Source of the DNA: Mollicutes bacterium Phil14
GTDB taxonomy: Bacteria; Bacillota_I; Bacilli_A; ML615J-28; CAG-698
DNA length: 64,000 bases
Assembly: GCA_001940985.1 (NCBI GenBank)
Contig: MSHB01000022.1
Span: 99,393-163,392 of the forward strand
Direction: 5' to 3'
Positions 31,534-39,310 of the stretch are shown here, in pieces (position 1 is the stretch's first letter; every line of letters starts with the position of its first letter). A model generated the notes under the pieces. The model saw only the letters and a program-made list of their open reading frames with translations, was not told the DNA's origin and searched no databases. The position numbers were made by a program, and so were the translations under genes.

Positions 31534-31671
31534 TATGTACGCAGGATATGGCAATTATGGCTGTTCACAACCAGTAGGCAATAACTTTGGCGGATATGGA
31601 TATGCATTAATTTTAGTATTATTCATTCTTTTAGTTATCATCGGTTCTACTTCTTTAGGAAGCAGATTCTA
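31534..31671 (+). CDS. YjcZ family sporulation-associated small protein
   Basis: MYAGYGNYGCSQPVGNNFGGYGYALILVLFILLVIIGSTSLGSRF; Gly/Tyr-rich N-terminus plus FxLILVLFILLVIIG; RBS gaggagga. Absent from the supplied ORF track because of its length. Confidence 0.85.
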
Positions 31672-31752
31672 GTTTGTTAAAAAAAGGAGTTAAGTCTCCT
31701 TTTTTTGTTGCAATTTGTGATTTTTTTTGTTAATATATAGATGGTGATTATT

Positions 31753-32325
31753 ATGCTACTATATAAAGATATTATCAAAGAAAAAAATAAAGATTTAAGA
31801 AAAAAATCAGAACTTGTTAACACCCCATTAAGCGATGAAGATTTAAACACTTTAAAGCTTATGGATGAATATTTGACTAATGGTTATGATGATGAGTTTG
31901 TTAAAACTCATGACATTAGACCAGGAGTTGGTATTGCTGCCCCACAAATAGATGTTTTAAAAAGAATGTTCGTTATCCAAGCATATGATGAAAAAGGTTA
32001 TTTTCACCATTATTGCGTTATTAATCCCAAAATCATTTCTCATTCTGAGGCTTTAACATATCTAGAAACTGGAGAAGGTTGCCTATCAGTTGATAGAGAA
32101 GTAAAAGGACTTGTTTTTAGACCTAAAAGAATAAAAGCTCGATGCCTTTTATATGACTTTGAAAAAAAAGAACTTGAAGAAACTGTTCTTTCATTAAACG
32201 GTTATATCGCTATTGTCTTTCAACACGAATATGATCATTTAGATGGCATATTATTTGTTGATAGAATTGATAAAACTAACCCATTTTTAATTAAAGAAAA
32301 TGCTACTCCTGTAGCATTCAAATAA
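31753..32325 (+). CDS. def: Peptide deformylase
   Basis: GVGIAAPQIDVLKRM, EGCLSV, QHEYDHLDGILFVDRI. Confidence 0.95.
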   Translation: MLLYKDIIKEKNKDLRKKSELVNTPLSDEDLNTLKLMDEYLTNGYDDEFVKTHDIRPGVGIAAPQIDVLKRMFVIQAYDEKGYFHHYCVINPKIISHSEALTYLETGEGCLSVDREVKGLVFRPKRIKARCLLYDFEKKELEETVLSLNGYIAIVFQHEYDHLDGILFVDRIDKTNPFLIKENATPVAFK

Positions 32326-32392
32326 AAAATATACCTGCTAGATTACCGCAGTTCCCATAGGGAATTTCAGGTAAAGACGCAAGATTCAGAGT

Positions 32393-32418
32393 CAGGCGTG
32401 GCGTTATGCCACGCCTTT
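32393..32418. terminator. Rho-independent-like hairpin at the island edge
   Basis: aggcgtggcgttatgccacgcctttt. Confidence 0.75.
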
Positions 32419-32463
32419 TCTCTTGCTGTTTGTTGGTTTTAGTCATCATCGTCAGAGAGTTCG

Positions 32464-32871
32464 TTGCCTCATATCGGACGGTCGATTGCTCCAACGAAAT
32501 TATAAAAGATTTCTACCGTTTGCCTGTAATGTCCGTTGCCTTTCGTCTTTTCGTGAACAACGACTTTTTCGATGAACGCGCACAGTATTTCGGGCGTGAG
32601 TTCTTCAAAACTGTTATACTTGTAAATAAGCATCATAAAATCGAGAATTTTGTCGTCGTCTTCTTTCGGTTTCGATGATTTTATCCAGCCTTTCGATTCG
32701 CTCTTCCGAAGTTTTAATTTCCTTTGAATACTCTTTCAGTTCTTTTTCCGTTCTTGTTGCGGCGTTTTTCCGTAACGTCTGCAAAAACATTTCTCTTTGC
32801 TGTTGCGCAAAATAGATTGTTCGCCGCAAATCGTCCTGAATCAGCACCGCCAACGCTTCGACCATTATCTG
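32464..32871 (-). pseudogene. Large serine recombinase C-terminal remnant (TnpX-like), frameshifted
   Basis: Minus strand: VEALAVLIQDDLRRTIYFAQQQREMFLQTLRKNAATRTEKELKEYSKEIKTSEERIERLDKIIE then, in another frame, YNSFEELTPEILCAFIEKVVVHEKTKGNGHYRQTVEIFYNFVGAIDRPI*. The catalytic N-terminus is missing. Confidence 0.8.
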
Positions 32872-33030
32872 ATGAGAAGTACAGTACTTTTTCTTCTTTT
32901 TGCGATAAGTCGAACAGTTGAAGTATTCTTTTTATTTCATTGTCGTGCAACGGCAATGTGTCCATGTAATATGTAAGTTCTCCTTATAATATGCAAACCG
33001 AATGTTATTTCAGCGGCTTAATTTCATTGT

Positions 33031-33732
33031 TTAATCGTCAATCTTTATCATTCTGTACCCGATGCCGACGTGAGTTTGAATATATTGCGGCGAATCGGCG
33101 GACGGTTCGATTTTTTTACGTAAAGTCGCCATAAATACGCGTAAAGAAGCAATGTTGCTTTCCCATGCCGCGCCCCATATTTTTTGCGTAATGAAAGTAT
33201 GAGTAAGCACTTTCCCGATGTTTTTTAACAATAAGCACAGTAGTTTGTATTCGATAGGAGTAAGGTGGAGTTCTTCGCCACCTAAATATGCGCAACCTGC
33301 GCCATAATCAATTTTCAGATTTCCGTTGACAAAAACCGATTCGGATTTGTTTGTCGATTGTATTGCAAGAAGCCTTCTTTGCGTAACTCTTATTCTTGCA
33401 AGCAATTCTTCGACGGAAAACGGTTTGGTCAGATAATCGTCCGCTCCGGCATCCAACGCGTCGATTTTATCCTTATCTTCGGCGCGAGCGCTAATTACGA
33501 TAATAGGCATTTCCGACCAAGAGCGTATTTTTTTGATGACGTCCACGCCGTCAATATCCGGCAAACCCAAATCAAGCAAAACAACATCTGGATTGTGCGA
33601 AGATGCTTGCATAACGGCGCTTTCTCCGTTTGTTGCGGTAATATAATTGTAGCCGTGAGTTTTCAAAGTCGTTCCGATAAGGTTACGGACGGGCGCATCG
33701 TCTTCTACAACTAAAATCAGTAAGTTATTCAT
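33031..33732 (-). CDS. kdpE: OmpR-family response regulator, KdpE-like
   Basis: LVVEDDAPVRNLIGTTLKTHGY...DVVLLDLGLPDIDGVDVIKKIR...DYLTKPFSVEELLARIRV; winged-helix C-terminus. Confidence 0.92.
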   Translation of the reverse strand: MNNLLILVVEDDAPVRNLIGTTLKTHGYNYITATNGESAVMQASSHNPDVVLLDLGLPDIDGVDVIKKIRSWSEMPIIVISARAEDKDKIDALDAGADDYLTKPFSVEELLARIRVTQRRLLAIQSTNKSESVFVNGNLKIDYGAGCAYLGGEELHLTPIEYKLLCLLLKNIGKVLTHTFITQKIWGAAWESNIASLRVFMATLRKKIEPSADSPQYIQTHVGIGYRMIKIDD

Positions 33733-35683
33733 GAATTTTCACCTCCCCGACAGGTAATGTAAAGGTAAATATCGCGCCGTGCGGAATGTTGTCGGTTATC
33801 GTTATTTCTCCGCCGTGCGCGTTTATGATGGATTTACACAACGAAAGTCCCAACCCGATACTGCGACGACAATCAACAATTTTGTTTGCTCCTGTATAAA
33901 ACATATCGAACACCCGCAATTTTTGTTCGTCCGCAATTCCGTTTCCGTTATCCGCCACGCTTACGCAGACTGTTTCTCCGTTTCTTTTTGCCGTAATCGT
34001 GATTTGTGAATCGGACGGCGTGTATTTAATAGCGTTGTCTAAAAGATTGATTAAAACCTGCACGATAAGCCGAGCGTCCATTTTTGCAAGAAGCAACTCG
34101 TCTTGTTGTATCACGGTAATTTTTTGCATTTCGCTTTTCTTATGAATATGCTTCAATGCTTCGGCTATTACGTCGCCGACAAGTTCCGTCGTCAAATTTA
34201 TATTCATTTTGCCTTCTTCAAGGCGCGTTACCGCAAGCAGATTTTCAACCAAATTGATAAGCCAAAGCGAATCGCCGTAAATATCTTCGTATATTTGTTT
34301 TTTTGTCGCATCGTCAATATCGTTACCGTTTGAAATCAGATTGCTCGCATTGCCCGAAATGGAAGTAAGCGGCGTGCGAAGATCATGCGATATGGAACGG
34401 AGCAGATTTGCGCGCAACTGTTCGTTTTTGGCTAAAACGGCGGCGCGCTCTCTTTCTTTGGCGTTTATGATTCCGTCAATTGCGATTGCACATTCACCGA
34501 TAACGGAAAACACAATGCTTTCGTTAAAAGAATCAATCGGTTTTTCTCCGACAAAAATGCCTATTGCACCGTAGTTTTTGCCGTTTTTGCATATCGGGAA
34601 AAACTCATATTCGCTGTCCGGATAGATATTTGTTCCTTTCCCCGCTTTTACGTTGCTTTTCGTTATTTGCCAAGCGATTTGCTCGCAGTCAGTCGGTATG
34701 GCGGAAGAGTCGTTTTCCGTCGGCGAAGTATAAATTTTTTGTGTCTTATCATCAAATACAACTATCTTTCGGTTTAACAGCCTTTGCAATTGATTCGCCG
34801 TAACTTGAAATATCTCTGTTTCATCGGAAGCTTTCTGAATCAACCGGTTCGCATCGAACAGAATTTTTGTTCTGTATGCGGTTTGAGTTGCCTGACGTTC
34901 CCGAGTTTTCAGCTTTTCTGTTGTTCCACCGATGATAAGAGATGCCGCAAGCATAATTACGAAAGTGACGGAATAGCCGCTTCCGTATGCCAGAAACGAA
35001 AATCTCGGTTCCGTAAAAAGAAAATTAAAAACCAGAACGCTCACAACGGACGATATAACCCAGCAAATTTTACTTTCGGTAAAAATGGCGATAAGCAACA
35101 CGCCGAGTATATATACCGTAATTATGTTAGCGTCGGTAAATCCGAGACGAGAAAATAAATAGCCGAGCAAAGAAGATAACAGCAGTACAATGGATGAAAT
35201 TATCAATCCTTTCAGCAACTTTGAAAAACTCGGTTTTTCAAACAGTTTTTTCTTTCTTTCGGATACGACGGCGTCGCTGTCCGGAATAATATGTATATCG
35301 ACATTCGGAGCAAGCGATATCAATTTTTCCGTTAAAGTTGGTTTGCCTATAAAGCGTCGCTTACCGATAACGGTTCGCCCGATTACTATTTTCGTAACGC
35401 CGGAAAGACGCGCGTATTCCGCAATTTGAAACGCAATATCGTCTCCGCATACGGTAACTATCGACGCTCCGTTCGTTTCTGCAAAATGAATATTTGCCAG
35501 CAAACGCTCCGTATCATCCGTTGTCATAGATTCAGACGCGGGAGTTTTTACATATAATGCCGTGAACAATGAATCGAATGCTTTTGCCATTGCTGCCGCT
35601 GTTTGAATTATTTTCGTGTTTGAAGGCGCGGAAGACAAACAAACCAGTATGTGTTCTTTGTTGTTTATATACTGTTTTCCCAT
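33725..35683 (-). CDS. kdpD: KdpD-like sensor histidine kinase with USP-like N-terminus, lacking the N-terminal KdpD ATP-binding domain
   Basis: USP-like HILVCLSSAPSNTKIIQTAAAMAKAFDSLFTALYVK; four-TM DUF4118-like region; LLRSISHDLRTPLTSISGNAS H-box; N/G boxes. Confidence 0.9.
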   Translation of the reverse strand: MGKQYINNKEHILVCLSSAPSNTKIIQTAAAMAKAFDSLFTALYVKTPASESMTTDDTERLLANIHFAETNGASIVTVCGDDIAFQIAEYARLSGVTKIVIGRTVIGKRRFIGKPTLTEKLISLAPNVDIHIIPDSDAVVSERKKKLFEKPSFSKLLKGLIISSIVLLLSSLLGYLFSRLGFTDANIITVYILGVLLIAIFTESKICWVISSVVSVLVFNFLFTEPRFSFLAYGSGYSVTFVIMLAASLIIGGTTEKLKTRERQATQTAYRTKILFDANRLIQKASDETEIFQVTANQLQRLLNRKIVVFDDKTQKIYTSPTENDSSAIPTDCEQIAWQITKSNVKAGKGTNIYPDSEYEFFPICKNGKNYGAIGIFVGEKPIDSFNESIVFSVIGECAIAIDGIINAKERERAAVLAKNEQLRANLLRSISHDLRTPLTSISGNASNLISNGNDIDDATKKQIYEDIYGDSLWLINLVENLLAVTRLEEGKMNINLTTELVGDVIAEALKHIHKKSEMQKITVIQQDELLLAKMDARLIVQVLINLLDNAIKYTPSDSQITITAKRNGETVCVSVADNGNGIADEQKLRVFDMFYTGANKIVDCRRSIGLGLSLCKSIINAHGGEITITDNIPHGAIFTFTLPVGEVKIHE

Positions 35684-35748
35684 TTGACCGATACGTATCT
35701 CCTTCGTTTTTTTATTTCCTATATTATAGCATATTTTTTGAATAAAAT

Positions 35749-36045
35749 CTACTTGAAACGACTTTTGTAATCGTTCAAGGTGTCGGTCAACTCACGATTT
35801 TCTCCGTCAAATATAACAATAGCGACTTTTTTATGGTTTTTTTTGAAATCTTCAATCTCGGAAATCGTATTCTCATAGTTTTCCGTGTCTATGAATTCGA
35901 GCGGACTGTCTTTTTCTTCTTCTTCCTTTTCAATTGCTTTTCTTTTTTCCTCCAAGAAGACGTCAAGCCTTTTCATAATGAAAAAGCCGAAAATCATAAC
36001 TGCGATTACTGCAATAATAAGTATTACGCCTTCCATAAAAGTCAC
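35749..36045 (-). CDS. Small single-TM protein of unknown function in the potassium operon
   Basis: 98 aa; N-terminal TM ILIIAVIAVMIFGFFIM followed by a charged segment; lies tightly between ktrA-like and kdpD. Confidence 0.75.
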   Translation of the reverse strand: MTFMEGVILIIAVIAVMIFGFFIMKRLDVFLEEKRKAIEKEEEEKDSPLEFIDTENYENTISEIEDFKKNHKKVAIVIFDGENRELTDTLNDYKSRFK

Positions 36046-36060
36046 CTTCTTTTACGGCTG

Positions 36061-36714
36061 TTAAATATCAAAGCATTTTCGCATTGCTTTATATTCCCCA
36101 AGAACTAAAAGCGTTTCGTCTTCGGAAAGAATCGTGTCGGCGGTAACAACGGCATTGATTTTTCCGTTTTTCTTTGTGGCGATGATATTTACATTGTATT
36201 TTCTGCGAATGTCGATTTCTACGACCGATTTTCCGATCCACGCCGACGGAACGGAAACCTCAAATATCGAACAGGAATTGCCAAGTTCTATGTAATCAAG
36301 AATATTGTCGGAACTGTAACGGATTGCCGCCCATGTGGCAAGTTGTTTTTCGGGATAAATAATTTCGTCCGCACCGTTGCGCAGAAGAAATTTTGCCTGA
36401 ACGTCCTGTTCTGCGCGCGATACAACCTTTTGCGCGCCCAATTCTTTTAATAAACAGGTTGTTTCTAGAGAACTTTGAAAGTTACCGCCGATAGTTACAA
36501 TACAGACATCGTAGTTTTTTACGCCGAGCGATTTCAGCAACGCTTCGTTTGTGCTGTCGCCGATTTGCCCGTTAGTCACATAAGGCATAACATCGTTAAT
36601 TCTTTCTTCATTTTCGTCTACCGCCATGATTTCGTGTCCTAATTCGTGTAATTTCATTGCGATGTATTTCCCGAAACGTCCGAGACCTATCAATAAAACA
36701 GATTTTGTTTTCAT
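36061..36714 (-). CDS. TrkA/KtrA-type RCK NAD-binding potassium channel regulatory subunit
   Basis: SVLLIGLGRFGKYIAMKLHELGHEIMAVDENEERIND; single RCK-N plus RCK-C. Confidence 0.93.
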   Translation of the reverse strand: MKTKSVLLIGLGRFGKYIAMKLHELGHEIMAVDENEERINDVMPYVTNGQIGDSTNEALLKSLGVKNYDVCIVTIGGNFQSSLETTCLLKELGAQKVVSRAEQDVQAKFLLRNGADEIIYPEKQLATWAAIRYSSDNILDYIELGNSCSIFEVSVPSAWIGKSVVEIDIRRKYNVNIIATKKNGKINAVVTADTILSEDETLLVLGEYKAMRKCFDI

Positions 36715-36728
36715 ATATAAAAACCTCC

Positions 36729-38057
36729 TTAACCGACTGCAATCGTATCTGTCGGCAATTTTGCTACTTGTTTTTTATTTGCGCCGAAAGCGGCATATAT
36801 CAATGTTAAACCACCGACGCGCCCGAAAAACATAGATAAAATCAAAATCAATTTGGATACGATTCCGAGCGTCGGAGTAATTCCGAGCGTAAGCCCTACC
36901 GTGCCGACGGCAGAAGCCGCTTCATAAAGGCAAGACGTAATAGGCAATTTTTCAATCGCGCTTATAGTCATTCCGCCAAACAGAAACAGGGATATGTACA
37001 TTATAAATATCGCCGAAGCCGTCTTAACCGTTTCATCGTCGATGCGCCGTTTCACAAGTTCCGCATTGTCTTTTTTTCTGAATACGGAAAAAGCGGAAGA
37101 AAATAAAACCGCTACCGTCGTTGTTTTCATACCGCCTGCGGTCGAACCGGGCGAACCGCCTATCAACATAAGAATAATCATCAGGTATAATCCCGTATCA
37201 CTGATTGCCGTAAGGTTTACCGTATTAAACCCTGCCGTTCTAGGCGTTATCGATTGAAATAAAGACGTAAATATTCGATCACCGACAGGTAAATCGCCGA
37301 ATTCAAAAAAGAAGAAGTATATTGCGGGCAAAACAATAAGTGCGGCAGTTACAATCAATACCACTTTGCTTTGCGTGCGATATTCTCTTATTCGCCACTT
37401 GTGTTTGCAAATGTCTTCCCATACAAGAAACCCGATACCGCCGATAATTATCAACAACATAATCGTAATATTGATGATGGGTTGCGCGGAATAGTGCGTG
37501 ATAGAAGTAAATTCTCCGCTTTTCGTTCCCATTATATCAAACCCTGCATTGCAGAATGCCGACACCGAATGGAAAATAGCAAACCAAACACCTTCTGCGC
37601 CGTAATCAATGCAAAATACAGGCATCATAACAAGCGCGCCAATAAGTTCAATCAAAAATATACCCTTGATTATAAATCCGGTCAGACGAACCATACCGCT
37701 TACGTTTGGCGCAGAAATTGCATTTTTCATCGTTTCGCGGCTAAATAATCCGATTTTTTTCCCCGAAATAACGGCAAGAGACAGGGCTATGGTAACGACC
37801 CCCATACCGCCGATTTGAATCAGTAGCAATATAACGATTTGCCCGAATATCGTCCAGTGCGTTGCCGTATCGAATACGATAAGTCCCGTTACACATACGG
37901 CGGACGTCGAAGTAAAAAGAGCGTCGATAAAAGATGTCCATTCGTGAGTTTTTGAAGAAATCGGCAATGTCAATAGAAAAGCACCGAGCAAAATAACCCC
38001 CGCGAATCCCAATAATATTATCTGAAAGGATGTTAGCTTCCTTTTTAGTATTCCCAT
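36729..38057 (-). CDS. TrkH/KtrB family potassium transporter
   Basis: FTSTSAVCVTGLIVFDTATHW, SVSAFCNAGFD, GSPGSTAGGMKTTT selectivity-filter-like regions. Confidence 0.94.
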   Translation of the reverse strand: MGILKRKLTSFQIILLGFAGVILLGAFLLTLPISSKTHEWTSFIDALFTSTSAVCVTGLIVFDTATHWTIFGQIVILLLIQIGGMGVVTIALSLAVISGKKIGLFSRETMKNAISAPNVSGMVRLTGFIIKGIFLIELIGALVMMPVFCIDYGAEGVWFAIFHSVSAFCNAGFDIMGTKSGEFTSITHYSAQPIINITIMLLIIIGGIGFLVWEDICKHKWRIREYRTQSKVVLIVTAALIVLPAIYFFFFEFGDLPVGDRIFTSLFQSITPRTAGFNTVNLTAISDTGLYLMIILMLIGGSPGSTAGGMKTTTVAVLFSSAFSVFRKKDNAELVKRRIDDETVKTASAIFIMYISLFLFGGMTISAIEKLPITSCLYEAASAVGTVGLTLGITPTLGIVSKLILILSMFFGRVGGLTLIYAAFGANKKQVAKLPTDTIAVG

Positions 38058-38185
38058 GTTAAAACCTCAATTCCGTTTATCGTTATTATGATATCATATT
38101 TTTTATAAAGATAGCATTATGGTTCTTGTTGATGACGTTAAGATTTTATAAAGATTATAATCAATGCTTATCTGTCTTTTCTTTG

Positions 38186-38332
38186 TCATCGCATTCTTCT
38201 TACATGTCTTGCTTGCAATTTCGCTTCAAATATTATAAATAATGTATTCTGGATGGGTTCCGTTTGCGTTTTATTTCTATTCATTACAGTCAAATCTTTT
38301 TTTAACCACATAACATCTCTGTTTTTTGACAT
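38186..38332 (-). CDS. Short ORF (48 aa) MSKNRDVMWLKKDLTVMNRNKTQTEPIQNTLFIIFEAKLQARHVRRMR, uncertain
   Basis: Open frame between the right inverted repeat and trkH; no clear homology recognised. Confidence 0.25.
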   Translation of the reverse strand: MSKNRDVMWLKKDLTVMNRNKTQTEPIQNTLFIIFEAKLQARHVRRMR

Positions 38333-38452
38333 ACAAAAGATTCACGGAAAAATCTATGAGCCTTTTGTTGTCGTTTGAAAGTGCAATTTTAAAATTTAGT
38401 TTTAATACTTCCCTATAGAAACTGCGCTTTTTACTAGCAGGTTTTTTGATAC

Positions 38453-39139
38453 TCAAATAATAAAATAAATAGATAAAGCTATTAGGGTTTGCCCAATATA
38501 ATATGTTAAGATATTAACCATCTTAATCTTTCTATAAATCCCTTCATTCATTTCTTTAAAATATAAATATGAAAGTAAAGTGTCAGATATTAAAAAAGAT
38601 GATACTCCAACAAACGTAATTACACTTCTTTTCTCATGCAGCGGCCAGACATTTGCCCCTACAACGCAGATTAGGAAAGCACAACAAAGAATATAAACAT
38701 AACTGAAAATGCGAACAGAACCGAAATTTACCCCTGATTTTTCCAAAATAAGAGCAGTAATAACAAATAAAGCAAAAGATAGCAATATCATTGTTATTAT
38801 TTCATTCTTTTCCTCAAAGAATGATAAAATATAAGCTATATGACCAGTAAAGAAAAATAAAATTCCCCCAATGTATAATTCTTTCTTTCTATCTATGAAA
38901 ATATATTTTAATCCAAATAATATATCTCCAATCAACCCACAAAATAATCCCACTAAAATAAGCATTATTCTATCAGTTTTAAATCCTTTAAGAGTAGCAC
39001 AATAAACTCCTAAAATAACAAACTGTAAACTTGTAAGTCCTTTGGCTAAAACAATCTTCTTTTTATCTTGGTTGAAATAATTAGCCATATAAAAGATTGT
39101 TGAAAGTGCAATTACTAAAACAAGTATAGGTACAATCAT
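38453..39139 (-). CDS. YhhN-like membrane protein (lysoplasmalogenase family)
   Basis: GLIGDILFGLKYI, GHIAYILSF, FLISDTLLSYLYF; ggaggcaatatg start. Confidence 0.75.
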   Translation of the reverse strand: MIVPILVLVIALSTIFYMANYFNQDKKKIVLAKGLTSLQFVILGVYCATLKGFKTDRIMLILVGLFCGLIGDILFGLKYIFIDRKKELYIGGILFFFTGHIAYILSFFEEKNEIITMILLSFALFVITALILEKSGVNFGSVRIFSYVYILCCAFLICVVGANVWPLHEKRSVITFVGVSSFLISDTLLSYLYFKEMNEGIYRKIKMVNILTYYIGQTLIALSIYFII

Positions 39140-39310
39140 ATTGCCTCCCAAAATATAACATTATATAATAATAATATGCATCTTTTTCCATTTTACACTT
39201 AATTTTAACACATAATTATCATATTGACAAACTAATAAAACATTTTCCTCTTTATTTTTTATTTTATTTTGATATAATAATATTAATTAATTCTAGAAAG
39301 GAGATATAAT

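Larger units (their letters stand above)
32333..38442. mobile_element. Potassium-uptake genomic island flanked by inverted repeats
   Basis: Left CGCAGTTCCCATAGGGAA (32347-32364); right reverse complement CGCAGTTTCTATAGGGAA (38409-38426), 16/18 match; outside these lies a 9-bp perfect inverted repeat ACCTGCTAG/CTAGCAGGT. Interior visibly more GC-rich, with a serine recombinase remnant near one end. Confidence 0.75.

Noticed and set aside
32406-32678. Plus-strand 90-aa ORF at the island edge
   Set aside because: Antisense to the serine recombinase C-terminal remnant; the minus-strand reading gives recognisable recombinase sequence.
33358-35429. Multiple plus-strand ORFs inside the island
   Set aside because: Antisense to kdpD/kdpE. 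The higher GC content lowers stop-codon density and creates spurious ORFs.
37741-37941. Minus-strand 66-aa ORF in another frame of trkH
   Set aside because: Overlaps a strongly conserved TrkH/KtrB frame.
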